DNA of 13,150 bases from Chloroflexota bacterium (lineage in GTDB: Bacteria; Chloroflexota; Dehalococcoidia; JACQGW01): NCBI GenBank assembly GCA_016199325.1, contig JACQGW010000079.1:1-13150 (forward strand), written 5' to 3'. Position numbers and translations under genes: made by a program. The notes under the pieces were generated by a model, which saw only the letters and a program-made list of their open reading frames with translations, searched no databases and was not told the DNA's origin. This document shows positions 5,760 to 13,150 of this stretch, in pieces. How positions within the stretch are numbered: the stretch's first letter is position 1; each line of letters opens with the position of its first letter.

Positions 5760-5780
5760 TTAAGAAACTCCTGGTATGCT
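5752..5780 (+). promoter_or_regulatory. Predicted sigma70-type promoter of the kinase operon, -35 in the IS end
   Basis: TTGCCA (5752-5757, five of six consensus bases) and TATGCT (5775-5780, four of six) are separated by exactly 17 bp, about 55 bp before the kinase start. The -35 box lies wholly within the solo IS end; the -10 lies in neighbouring DNA. This is a sequence prediction only. Confidence 0.55.
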
Positions 5781-5834
5781 TCTCTGGTCGGGTGCTCGTG
5801 CCATTTCCCGCTGAAGAGTGCGGCGAGGTGGTGC

Positions 5835-8018
5835 ATGCCCGAGAGAGGCTCACTCATGAACGCAGCAACGATCATCCTGGTCGTCGAGGACAACCCGATC
5901 AACCGGAAGATGCTCCGAGTCGCGCTCGAGAGCGAGGGCTATGCCGTCCTGGCGGCGGAGGACGGGCAAAGCGCGGTCGAGCTGATGGCAGGCCATCCGG
6001 TCGACCTCGTCCTCGTGGACCTGCTCCTGCCCGACGTGGATGGCATAGATCTGGCCGAGCGGCTGCGGAGCATGCCGGGCGGAGCCGAGACGCCGATCGT
6101 CGCCATAACCGGGTTGGCCCCCAAACTGGAGCAGGCGCGGAGCAGCCGGGTCGGGTTCACCGACTACCTCTTCAAGCCGATTGAACCGTCGCGCCTTGTC
6201 CAGAGGGTCCAGGCATACCTGCGACCACGCCGCCCGACGCCGCAGGAGCCGGGGCGGGGCCGGCGCGTCCTGGCAGTGGACGACGATCCGCTCCACCTGA
6301 AACTGCTCAAGATCCACCTGGGACAGGCCGGGTTCGACGTCACGCTCGCCGGGGACGGCGCCGGCGCCCTCGAACAGGCGCGGCGCTCGCCACCGGACGC
6401 CATTCTCGGCGACCTGCTGATGCCGCACCTCGACGGGGTCAGGCTCTGCCTGGCGATCCGGCAGGATGCCCAGTTGGCCCACGTCCCCGTGGTGCTGATG
6501 TCCGCAGCCTACACCGAGGCGGCCGAGCGCCATCTGGCGGAGAGCGTTGGCGCCAACGCGCTCGTCCTGACGACGCCGGACTACGACCAGGTGATCGCGG
6601 CACTCTTCGCCTGTCTGGGCCAGCCGGCGCCGGACCTGTCGGCGAGAGAGCAGCCCGAAATGCCGGTCGAGGAGTATACCCATCGCGTCGTCCGACAGCT
6701 CGAGCGCCAGGCGAGTCTGGTCACCGGGCTGACCCGCCGCGTGGCGCAGCTTGAGGCGGAGCTGACGATCCTCGCCGGCTTCTCGAAAAGCCTGATGGGC
6801 GCCTGGTCGGTCGATCACGTCCTCGGCGAGACGCTTCATCGTTGCCTCGACGCGCTCGGCGCGTCCAGAGGCATCGCCTACCTCCTGGGATCGGATGGGG
6901 GTCTTGCCGTTCAGTCGCAGGTCGGGTACGCCGGGGCCGACGACCGGACGCTGGTCGAGTTCTTCGGCTATGCCGATCTGCTCCACCGGGCGATGGAAGA
7001 GGGTGAGCCGGTCGAGGTGCCGTCCGACGCCGTGCCCGGCCAGCGGACGCGCGAGCTGCTGGCGAGAGCTGAGGCCAGACTGATCGTGATCACGCCGCTG
7101 CTGCTGGGTAAGACGCGGCTGGGCGCGCTGGTGATGGCCGCGGCGGACCGCGAGGTCGGAGAGGACTGGGCGGCCTTCGCCAGGGTTATCGGCAGCCAGA
7201 TCGCGCAGGCGCTGGGGCTCGCCCAGGCCGTGGCCGACGTGCGGGCGAGCGAGGAGCGTCTCCACGCGTTGAATGCCGCGCTCGAGCAGCGCGTCGCCGA
7301 GCGAACCGCGCAACTGGAGGCGACCAACAAGGAGCTCGAAGCGTTCAGCTACTCGGTCTCCCACGACCTGCGGGCGCCGCTGCGCGCCATCGACGGCTTC
7401 AGCCAGGCGCTGCTGGAGGACTACGCCGACCGGCTGGACGCCGAGGGCCGAGACTACCTCCGGCGGGTCCGCGCCGGCAGCCAGCGCATGGCTCAGCTCA
7501 TCGACGACCTGCTCAAGCTCTCGCGGGTCAGCCGTTGGGAGTTGCGCCGGGAGACCGTCGATCTGAGCGCGCTGGCCCGGGCGATCGCCGCCGAGCTCCG
7601 GCAGGCGCAGCCAGAGCGCCGAGTCGACTTCGCCATCGCCGAGGGGCTCACGGTGGTCGGCGACGCCCATCTCCTGCGGATCATGCTGGAGAACCTGCTG
7701 GGCAACGCCTGGAAGTTCACGGCGGAGCACGGCACGGCGCGCATCGAGCTCGGCACGGAGCAGCGCGACGGCGAGCGGGTATATTTCGTGCGCGACGACG
7801 GCGCCGGCTTCGAGATGGCCTACGCCGGCAAGCTCTTCGGCGCCTTTCAGCGGCTCCACGCGATGACGGAGTTCGAGGGCACCGGTATCGGCCTGGCCAC
7901 CGTCCAGCGCATCGTCCACCGCCACGGCGGCCGGATCTGGGCCGAGGCCGCCGTCGAGCAAGGCGCCACGTTCTTCTTCACGCTGCAACCGGGACAAACT
8001 GGAAAGGAAGCGACGTGA
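5835..8018 (+). CDS. Histidine kinase with two N-terminal receiver domains (REC-REC-GAF-HisKA-HATPase)
   Basis: 727 residues, no signal peptide or membrane segment, so cytoplasmic. REC1 (about 10-128) has the acidic pair E18/D19, phosphoacceptor D62 and Lys114. REC2 (about 143-262) has D149/D150 and D193, but Thr247 stands where the conserved Lys before Pro is expected. A coiled coil (about 280-312) leads to a GAF-like domain (about 312-465) without recognisable bilin-binding motifs, then a second coiled coil (465-500). HisKA has the phosphorylated His510 in [17 protein letters not shown]. HATPase has the N box at N620-N624, DDGAGFE (654-660) and GTGIGLA (682-688). The dimerisation domain is of the phytochrome-kinase (Cph1-like) type. 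It overlaps the following Rcp1-like regulator by GTGA, so they are an expected pair. ATG 5835 (GAGGTG at 5825-5830) and ATG 5856 (GAGAGAGG at 5841-5848) are both plausible starts. The signal sensed is unknown. Confidence 0.92.
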   Translation: MPERGSLMNAATIILVVEDNPINRKMLRVALESEGYAVLAAEDGQSAVELMAGHPVDLVLVDLLLPDVDGIDLAERLRSMPGGAETPIVAITGLAPKLEQARSSRVGFTDYLFKPIEPSRLVQRVQAYLRPRRPTPQEPGRGRRVLAVDDDPLHLKLLKIHLGQAGFDVTLAGDGAGALEQARRSPPDAILGDLLMPHLDGVRLCLAIRQDAQLAHVPVVLMSAAYTEAAERHLAESVGANALVLTTPDYDQVIAALFACLGQPAPDLSAREQPEMPVEEYTHRVVRQLERQASLVTGLTRRVAQLEAELTILAGFSKSLMGAWSVDHVLGETLHRCLDALGASRGIAYLLGSDGGLAVQSQVGYAGADDRTLVEFFGYADLLHRAMEEGEPVEVPSDAVPGQRTRELLARAEARLIVITPLLLGKTRLGALVMAAADREVGEDWAAFARVIGSQIAQALGLAQAVADVRASEERLHALNAALEQRVAERTAQLEATNKELEAFSYSVSHDLRAPLRAIDGFSQALLEDYADRLDAEGRDYLRRVRAGSQRMAQLIDDLLKLSRVSRWELRRETVDLSALARAIAAELRQAQPERRVDFAIAEGLTVVGDAHLLRIMLENLLGNAWKFTAEHGTARIELGTEQRDGERVYFVRDDGAGFEMAYAGKLFGAFQRLHAMTEFEGTGIGLATVQRIVHRHGGRIWAEAAVEQGATFFFTLQPGQTGKEAT

Positions 8019-8458
8019 AGGCCAAGGTCATCCTCCTGGTGGAAGACAACCCCGACGACGAGGCGCTCACCCTGCGCGCCTTCAAGAAGAGCAACATCCT
8101 CAACGAGGTCGTCGTGGCGCGGGACGGCCAGCAGGCGCTGGATTTCCTCTTCGGCGGCGCGACCGGCGCCGAAGACAGCCTGGACACGCCGCAAGTCATC
8201 CTGCTGGACCTGAAGCTGCCGAAGGTAGACGGTCTCGAGGTGCTGCGGCGCATCCGCGCCGACGAGCGGACGCGGCTGCTCCCCGTCATCATCCTGACCT
8301 CGTCCGTCGAGGAGCGCGATCTGGTCGAGAGCTACCGCCTCGGCGCCAACAGCTACGTGCGCAAGCCGGTGGACTTCGAGCAGTTCGTCGAGGCCGTCCG
8401 GCAACTGGGGCTGTACTGGCTCGTCCTGAACGAGGCGCCGCCGGAGAGGTTCCATTGA
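8015..8458 (+). CDS. Rcp1-like single-domain response regulator
   Basis: 147 residues from GTG at 8015, which overlaps the kinase stop (GTGA), so translation is coupled. It is one receiver domain with no output domain: acidic pocket E10/D11, phosphoacceptor D65 in [11 protein letters not shown], Thr95-Ser96 and Lys117 in YVRKPVDF. The [20 protein letters not shown] helix-turn region and the [11 protein letters not shown] tail are typical of the Rcp1 group that pairs with phytochrome-type kinases. It probably takes phosphate from the kinase at 5835-8018 and acts through protein contact or passes phosphate on, possibly to the second kinase's receivers. All catalytic residues are present. Confidence 0.93.
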   Translation: MKAKVILLVEDNPDDEALTLRAFKKSNILNEVVVARDGQQALDFLFGGATGAEDSLDTPQVILLDLKLPKVDGLEVLRRIRADERTRLLPVIILTSSVEERDLVESYRLGANSYVRKPVDFEQFVEAVRQLGLYWLVLNEAPPERFH

Positions 8459-8489
8459 CCACGACGCTGGGGCAGAGCGTACCCCCTCT

Positions 8490-8576
8490 CCCGTCATGCT
8501 GAGCCGCAGCGAAGCATCTCCCGGGCGCTGCCGGCTCAGACCGGGGAGATGCTTCGCTGCGGCTCAGCATGACGGG
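8490..8576. repeat. REP-like palindrome forming a long hairpin
   Basis: 8493-8520 and 8546-8573 are perfect 28-bp inverted copies; pairing extends a few bases outward (CCC/GGG) and, with one bulge, inward (CTCCCGG / CCGGGGAG). The left arm shares 26 bp with 33-58. It sits 31 bp after the regulator stop. It could slow or stop transcription, but no T-run follows, so I call it a repeat and not a terminator. Confidence 0.88.
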
Positions 8577-8627
8577 GGACGAGGGATCGGCCGGGTCCGC
8601 GAGGGACGGGCCAGGCGTACAACGGTC

Positions 8628-8660
8628 GGAACGGGCGGGGGACAAGCCACCGCGCTACGG
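8628..8660 (-). repeat. 33-bp dispersed repeat, minus copy
   Basis: Reverse complement of 5202-5234 with two single-base indels. It ends 27 bp before the start of the hybrid kinase and would form part of its leader if transcription starts upstream. Confidence 0.78.
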
Positions 8661-8686
8661 TGAGAGCTCCAACGGGGAGGATGACA

Positions 8687-11344
8687 ATGGGTATGCCGCT
8701 GCGTGTGCTGGTGGTGGAGGATTCCGAGGACGACGCCGCGCTGTTGCTGCGCGAGCTCCGGCGCGGTGGCTATGACCCGACGTTCGAGCGGGTCGACACG
8801 GCCGCTGCCATGAGCGCGACGCTGGCGCGTCGACCCTGGGATCTGGTTCTCGCCGATTACTCCTTGCCGCAGTTCAGCGCGCCCGGCGCGCTGGCCGTCC
8901 TCCGGGAGAGCGGGCTCGACCTGCCGTTCATCGTCGTTTCCGGGACGATTGGCGAAGATAGGGCGGTCGCCGTCCTGAAAGCCGGCGCCCACGACTTCAT
9001 CATGAAGGACCTGCTGGCGCGGCTTGTTCCCGCGATCGAGCGCGAGCTGCGTGAGGCAGCCGAGCGGGTCGCGCGGCGGCAGGCCGACGCGGCGCGCCGC
9101 ATCAGCGAGGAGCGCTTTCGCCGGATCGCCGAGAACGCCGGCTGCCTCATCGCCGTCGTCGACCGCGCCGGCCATCGCCTGTACAATAGCCCATCGTGCC
9201 GGACGATCCTCGGCTACGCGCCGGAGGAGCTGATGGGCACCTGGGCATTCACCCAGATTCATCCCGACGACCGTCGGACGGTCGTCGAGGCGACTGAGGC
9301 GGTGTTTCGGACCGGCGTCGGCGGTGGCCGGGCGTTGGAATACCGCGTGCAGCACAAGGACGGCTCCTGGCGCCTCCTGGAGTCGTCGGCCGGCGTCATT
9401 CGGAACGCCGACGGCGAGGTGGAGAGCCTCGTCGTCGTCGGCCACGACGTCACCGAGCGCAAACGCGCCGAGGCTGAGCGGCTCGAGCTGCTCGCTCGCG
9501 AAGAGGCGGCGCGAGCCGAGGCCGAGGCGCAGCGCCGCTTCGCCCTGCTGGCCGGGGCTTCCCAGGCATTCGCCGAGGCCAGTCCGGATCTCCAGGCTGT
9601 CCTCGACGCCGTGACTCGCCTGGTCACCGAGCTGGCGGACGACGCCTGTGTCCTCCGCCTGCTCTCAGAGGACGGGCAAAGGCTCACTCCCGCCGCGGTC
9701 GCCCACCCGGACGCCGAGACGCTGGCCGAGTGGCGCGATCTCCTGGCGGCCAATCCCCAGCGCCCCGACGAGGGGATCAGCGGCCGGGTGATGCAGAGCG
9801 GCCGGCCGTTGCTCGTCCCTGTGGTCCAGCCCGATCAGTTGCGCGGCGTCGCCAAGGCGGAGTACTGGTCGTTCTTCGAACGCGCCGGCCCCAGCAGCAT
9901 CGTGATCGTGCCGCTGCGCGCCCGGGGCCGGGCCATCGGCACGCTCGCCCTCTGGCGCCTTCGGCAGGGGCAGCCGTTTACCATTGATGACCAGGCGTTT
10001 CTCCAGGAGCTGGCCGACCGCGCTGCGCTGGCCATCGAGAACGCCCGGCTCTACGACCAGGCCCAGGAAGCCATGGTGCTCCTGCGTGAAGCGCGCGACG
10101 AGCTGGAGCGTCGAGTTGCCGAGCGGACGGCCGAGCTCGAGAGGGCCAACGCGGCGCTCCTCCTGGAGATGACCGGGCGCGAGCGCCTGGAGGCTCAGTT
10201 CCGCCAGGCGCAAAAGATGGAGGCGGTCGGGCGGCTGGCCGGCGGCATCGCCCACGACTTCAACAACTTGCTGACCGCCATCAACGGCTTCAGCGAGCTC
10301 CTCCTGCTCCGGCTGAATCCGGCCGACCCGCGCCGCGAGTGCGCCCAGGAGATCGCCAGGGCCGGCGAGCGCGCCGCGACGCTTACCCAGCAGCTCCTGG
10401 TGTTCAGCCGCCAGCAGATCGTGGCTCCCAGGGAGATCGACCTGAACGCGGTCATCGCCGACATTGAGAAGATGCTCCGCCGCATGATCGGCGAGGACGT
10501 GGAGCTCGTCACCGTCCCAGCGCCGGCGCCCGCCCGGGTGCGAGCCGACCCGGGGCAGATCGAGCAGGTCGTCATGAACCTCGCCGTCAACGCGCGCGAC
10601 GCGATGCCGCAGGGCGGCCGGCTGACCATCGAGGTTGGCGACGTCGAGCTGGACGCCGCCTACGCCCGGACCCACGTCGACGTCCGGCCGGGGCGGTACG
10701 TCGTGCTGGCGGTGAGCGACACCGGCTGCGGGATGGACGCCGAGACCCAGGCCCGCATCTTCGAGCCGTTCTTCACGACGAAGGAGCACGGCAAGGGAAC
10801 GGGCCTGGGCCTTTCCACGGTGTTCGGCATCGTCCAGCAGAGCGGGGGGCACATCTGGGTCTACAGCGAGCCCGGCCAGGGCGCGACGTTCAAGGTGTAT
10901 CTGCCGCGCCTGGAGGAAGCCACCACGTCGACCGGGCCACATCAGGCACCGCCCGGCCCGGAGGGGGGCACGGAGACCGTCCTCATCGTCGAGGATGAGC
11001 GGATCGTCCGGAAGATGGTGCGGACGATTCTCGAGGAGAACGGCTACGCTGTGCTGGAGGCGGCGCACGGCGAGGCGGCGATCCGGGTCGCCGCAGAGCA
11101 CGCCGGGCCCATCCACCTGCTGATCACCGACGTCGTGATGCCGGGGATGAGCGGACGGCAGGTCGCCGAGCGGTTGGCGGCGGGCCACCCGGCGATGAGG
11201 GTGATCTACTCCTCCGGCTACACCGACGACGCGGTGGTGCGCCACGGCGTCCTGGAGGGCGGCGTCGCCTTCCTCCAGAAGCCGTTCCGGCCGGCCGCGC
11301 TGCTCCAGAAAGTGCGCGAGGTGCTGGTCGCGCCGGGCGAGTAG
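8687..11344 (+). CDS. Hybrid histidine kinase (REC-PAS-GAF-HisKA-HATPase-REC)
   Basis: 885 residues from ATG 8687, chosen because GGGGAGG (8674-8680) lies 6 nt upstream; the frame stays open to 8660, with ATG 8681 too close to that site. Numbering is from 8687. REC1 about 4-120 (E11/D12, acceptor D57 in LADYSLP, K107). PAS about 140-262, ending in HDVTERKRAEAE. Coiled coil about 260-285. GAF about 285-460. Coiled coil about 458-500. HisKA with H523 in GGIAHDFNNLLTAINGFSEL. HATPase with N box NLAVNARDAM (about 631-640), DTGCGMD (678-684) and GTGLGLS (704-710). C-terminal REC about 763-882 with acceptor D815 in LITDVVMPGMSG and K865. No membrane segment. The HDFNN kinase type differs from the SHDLRAP type upstream. 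It may share a signalling network with the preceding pair; a REP hairpin separates them. Confidence 0.93.
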   Translation: MGMPLRVLVVEDSEDDAALLLRELRRGGYDPTFERVDTAAAMSATLARRPWDLVLADYSLPQFSAPGALAVLRESGLDLPFIVVSGTIGEDRAVAVLKAGAHDFIMKDLLARLVPAIERELREAAERVARRQADAARRISEERFRRIAENAGCLIAVVDRAGHRLYNSPSCRTILGYAPEELMGTWAFTQIHPDDRRTVVEATEAVFRTGVGGGRALEYRVQHKDGSWRLLESSAGVIRNADGEVESLVVVGHDVTERKRAEAERLELLAREEAARAEAEAQRRFALLAGASQAFAEASPDLQAVLDAVTRLVTELADDACVLRLLSEDGQRLTPAAVAHPDAETLAEWRDLLAANPQRPDEGISGRVMQSGRPLLVPVVQPDQLRGVAKAEYWSFFERAGPSSIVIVPLRARGRAIGTLALWRLRQGQPFTIDDQAFLQELADRAALAIENARLYDQAQEAMVLLREARDELERRVAERTAELERANAALLLEMTGRERLEAQFRQAQKMEAVGRLAGGIAHDFNNLLTAINGFSELLLLRLNPADPRRECAQEIARAGERAATLTQQLLVFSRQQIVAPREIDLNAVIADIEKMLRRMIGEDVELVTVPAPAPARVRADPGQIEQVVMNLAVNARDAMPQGGRLTIEVGDVELDAAYARTHVDVRPGRYVVLAVSDTGCGMDAETQARIFEPFFTTKEHGKGTGLGLSTVFGIVQQSGGHIWVYSEPGQGATFKVYLPRLEEATTSTGPHQAPPGPEGGTETVLIVEDERIVRKMVRTILEENGYAVLEAAHGEAAIRVAAEHAGPIHLLITDVVMPGMSGRQVAERLAAGHPAMRVIYSSGYTDDAVVRHGVLEGGVAFLQKPFRPAALLQKVREVLVAPGE

Positions 11345-11347
11345 ACG

Positions 11348-11383
11348 AGCTGTCAACGGATTCAGGGAACGGATTACACGGAT
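11348..11383 (+). repeat. AGCTGTC dispersed repeat, copy C, overlapping the hyuB stop
   Basis: 36 bp matching 5124-5159 and 5581-5616. It fills the 29-bp gap between the convergent hybrid kinase and hyuB genes and supplies the stop (TAA, minus strand 11376-11374) and last codons of hyuB. Confidence 0.78.
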
Positions 11384-13080
11384 GGCTGTTCCGCCGCCTG
11401 CCGGAGCGTGCGAGTCTGTTCCCAGTCGACGGCGTGGGTGGACGGGTCGACGACCACGCCGTAGTCCTCCCGGGCCTGCTCGACGGTGACGTAGCCGTCG
11501 ATCACGTCCGCAAGGACGCGGTCGACGTCGCGAGTCAGCGGGTCGCCGAAGCCGCCGCCGGCCGGCGTGAGCATGACGGCCACGTCGCCCTGCTCCAGGC
11601 TGAGGACGCCTTTCCGGGGCGGCTCGCCGTTGTGGTAGACGATGCCCGGCTGCCCCGCCTCTCCGCCGAAGAGCCCCTGGGCCGGATTCCGCATCCGGGG
11701 CCGGTAGAAGGTGAAGTCCACCCGCGTCTCGTCGGGATTCTCGACCAGGATGTCCTGGCCGAGGCCGCCGCGGAAGTGCCCGGCGCCGCCGGACCCAACG
11801 CGCAAGCTCTTACGGGCGACGAGCAGCTTGGTCTGGAGCTCGAACAGCTCGACCGGCAGATGCTTCGCTCGGATCGGGAAGAACTTGCCTGAGGGGCCGT
11901 CCCGGTGGTGGGCGGCGCCCATGGCGCCGGCCTGGAAGAAGCCGGTCAGGACGCGCTTGCCGTTCTTCGGCGCCCGGTCGGCCAGCAGCATCCAGCGGGT
12001 GCCCATCTCGGCGGTGACCTTGTTCGGGATGACGCGTGAGAGCGACCCCATGATGTGGTCGGGCAACAGGTGGATGACCATCGCCCGCACGTCCACGGGG
12101 GCCGGTCGGGTCGGATTGACGATCGATCCTTCGGGCGCGACGATGGTGACCGGCCGGATAGCGCCCTCGTTTGTCGGGATCTGGGGCGCCAGGAGCGCGT
12201 TCAGGGGGACCAGCGTCTGCGAGCGCGTGCAGTGGAGCACGCTGTTGACGGAGGACTTCATCGACTGCGGCGACGAGCCGGTGTAGTCGACGGTCAGCTC
12301 GTCGCGATCCACCGTGATGCGGGACTTGATGTGGATGTCCTCCTGGAAGCCGTCGACCCAGGTCTCGTGGTCGTAGACGCCGTCCGGCAGCGTTCGGATG
12401 GCGTCGCGCATCGCCGTCTCGACGCACGCCTGGATGGCCGCGGAGATGTCGGAGAGGTCGTCGAGATCGTACTCCTCCATGAACTCGCGGAGCAGTCTGG
12501 CGCCAACCTCGTTGCCCGTGACCATCGCCCGGACGTCGCCGATCTGCATGTCCGGCGCCCGCACGTTGGCGGCCAGGATCTGGAAGATCTCGTCGGTCGG
12601 CGCGCCGCGCTTGTAGAGCTTCATGACCGGCAGACAGAGGCCCTCTTCGAAAACCTCCGTCGCGTCGTGGGGGCCGAAGCGGCCGCCGATGTCCGAGAGG
12701 TGGATGACCGATCCGGAGAAGGCGATCAGCCTGCCGCGATGGAACACGGGCGTGGCGACGTGGATGTCCGGCAGGTGGCCCGCCGCGAGCCAGGGGTCGT
12801 TGGTGACGATGACGTCGCCCGGCTCTATCGACTCCAGTGGCATGACCTTGAGGACGTCTTTGATGCAGGCCGGAAAGGTGGTCGCGAAGACCGGCTCGCC
12901 AAGGTCCGACTGGACGATGGAGTCGCCGTTGGCGCCCGTCAGCATGTACTGGAAGTCCATGGTCGCCGCAACCACCGTCGAGAACGACGTCCGGAGCAGG
13001 CTGATGGCCGCCTGGTTGGCGATCGAGATCAGCCGGCTCCACATGATCTCGAGGCTGATCGGGTCAAGTTCGCGTGCCAT
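11374..13080 (-). CDS. hyuB: Hydantoinase B/oxoprolinase family protein (HyuB-like)
   Basis: 568 residues, the usual length of the family. With a HyuA subunit, such proteins hydrolyse hydantoins, N-methylhydantoin or 5-oxoproline using ATP in the cytoplasm. Family-type motifs are GDVIVTNDPWLAAGHLPDIH (88-107), HLSDIGGRFGPHD (127-139), DYTGSSPQS (265-273), GSGGAGHFRGGLGQD (429-443) and GGGFGDPLTRD (508-518). The start is ATG 13080 with AGAGGAG (13084-13090) 3 nt upstream; that site overlaps the stop of the preceding gene, so translation is probably coupled. No hyuA lies downstream; if a partner exists it is beyond the right edge. The last four codons come from a dispersed repeat. HyuB alone does not reveal whether the substrate is a hydantoin or oxoproline. 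Confidence 0.92.
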   Translation of the reverse strand: MARELDPISLEIMWSRLISIANQAAISLLRTSFSTVVAATMDFQYMLTGANGDSIVQSDLGEPVFATTFPACIKDVLKVMPLESIEPGDVIVTNDPWLAAGHLPDIHVATPVFHRGRLIAFSGSVIHLSDIGGRFGPHDATEVFEEGLCLPVMKLYKRGAPTDEIFQILAANVRAPDMQIGDVRAMVTGNEVGARLLREFMEEYDLDDLSDISAAIQACVETAMRDAIRTLPDGVYDHETWVDGFQEDIHIKSRITVDRDELTVDYTGSSPQSMKSSVNSVLHCTRSQTLVPLNALLAPQIPTNEGAIRPVTIVAPEGSIVNPTRPAPVDVRAMVIHLLPDHIMGSLSRVIPNKVTAEMGTRWMLLADRAPKNGKRVLTGFFQAGAMGAAHHRDGPSGKFFPIRAKHLPVELFELQTKLLVARKSLRVGSGGAGHFRGGLGQDILVENPDETRVDFTFYRPRMRNPAQGLFGGEAGQPGIVYHNGEPPRKGVLSLEQGDVAVMLTPAGGGFGDPLTRDVDRVLADVIDGYVTVEQAREDYGVVVDPSTHAVDWEQTRTLRQAAEQPSV

Positions 13081-13088
13081 GTGCTCCT

Positions 13089-13150
13089 CTAGTGAACCGC
13101 CTCCACCATGAACGGGCCCTGTTTCCGATAGAGATCGTGGTAGCGCGCCA
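13089..13150 (-). CDS. C-terminal end of an unidentified gene preceding hyuB (partial)
   Basis: The last 19 codons read ARYHDLYRKQGPFMVEAVH, then TAG (13091-13089). The stop is 8 bp before the hyuB ATG and shares bases with its ribosome binding site, so the two genes are almost certainly one operon. The sequence does not match the usual HyuA end (GPxIVEEYDxTT...), so a HyuA is not supported. I do not recognise the family. Confidence 0.6.
   Translation of the reverse strand, partial: ARYHDLYRKQGPFMVEAVH

Larger units (their letters stand above)
4898..5834. other. Gene-free relic and repeat zone between divergent operons
   Basis: About 940 bp between the leftward cyclase start and the rightward kinase start without an intact gene. 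It contains remnants of cas6, hyuA and hyuB, one copy each of several dispersed repeats, two direct-repeat pairs and a solo IS end. Open frames reported here mostly run through repeats and keep no family-like sequence beyond the remnants listed separately. A promoter for the leftward operon must lie here, but I see no convincing one. Confidence 0.75.

Noticed and set aside
4898..5834. A CRISPR array near the Cas6 remnant
   Set aside because: No regularly spaced repeats; the repeats present are unrelated pairs at irregular distances.
6768..7230. Phytochrome chromophore domain in the first kinase
   Set aside because: The kinase core is phytochrome-like, but the GAF-like region lacks bilin-binding motifs and there is no PHY domain.
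5850..7997. 715-codon minus-strand open frame opposite the first kinase
   Set aside because: It is a GC-driven shadow with no family-like motifs; the plus strand shows complete REC, HisKA and HATPase motifs.
8490..8576. Rho-independent terminator
   Set aside because: Very long stem and no following T-run; better read as a REP-like palindrome.
9665..11356. 563-codon minus-strand open frame opposite the hybrid kinase
   Set aside because: Antisense shadow of a clear kinase reading; no recognisable domain.
13089..13150. hyuA directly upstream of hyuB
   Set aside because: The 19 visible residues lack the usual HyuA ending, so this cannot be claimed.

Overview
The window is high-GC bacterial DNA in which nearly every gene has long antisense shadow frames. 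It holds non-pyrrolysine MttB-like methyltransferase, HyuB, hybrid histidine kinase and IS701-type sequences, plus several short dispersed intergenic repeats. That mix is typical of environmental or soil lineages such as Chloroflexota or Rokubacteria/Methylomirabilota-like bacteria. There is no rRNA or marker gene, so the phylum is a guess.

Left part (1-4885), all leftward. A presumed catabolic operon reads D-glutamate cyclase-like (DUF4392) > M20-fold hydrolase > MttB-like methyltransferase. The first two genes overlap by ATGA. The last two are separated by a short, internally deleted IS701-family element (about 1584-2395) with near-perfect 38-bp inverted ends. The element supplies the stop codon of the M20 gene and lies about 50 bp upstream of the mttB start. 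Two start codons are reassigned here: GTG at 1544 for mttB and a rare CTG at 4885 for the cyclase.

Middle (4886-5834). About 950 bp without an intact gene, packed with relics: the C-terminal end of a CRISPR Cas6 endoribonuclease, the C-terminal end of a HyuA, a small internal piece of a HyuB, at least five kinds of dispersed repeat, a three-arm foldable repeat, and a lone 16-bp IS end. That IS end appears to provide the -35 box of a promoter for the next operon.

Right part (5835-11344), rightward. A signalling cluster: a REC-REC-GAF-HisKA-HATPase kinase, an Rcp1-like single-domain response regulator overlapping it by GTGA, then, after a REP-like hairpin, a REC-PAS-GAF-HisKA-HATPase-REC hybrid kinase. 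None of the three carries a DNA-binding or enzymatic output domain, so signalling must leave the cluster through the small regulator or proteins elsewhere.

Right edge (11374-13150), leftward: an intact hyuB (hydantoinase B/oxoprolinase family) and the last 19 codons of the gene before it. The cyclase (forming 5-oxoproline), HyuB (a family opening 5-oxoproline or hydantoin rings), the M20 hydrolase and the MttB-like methyltransferase suggest use of small N-containing compounds. That functional link is inference.
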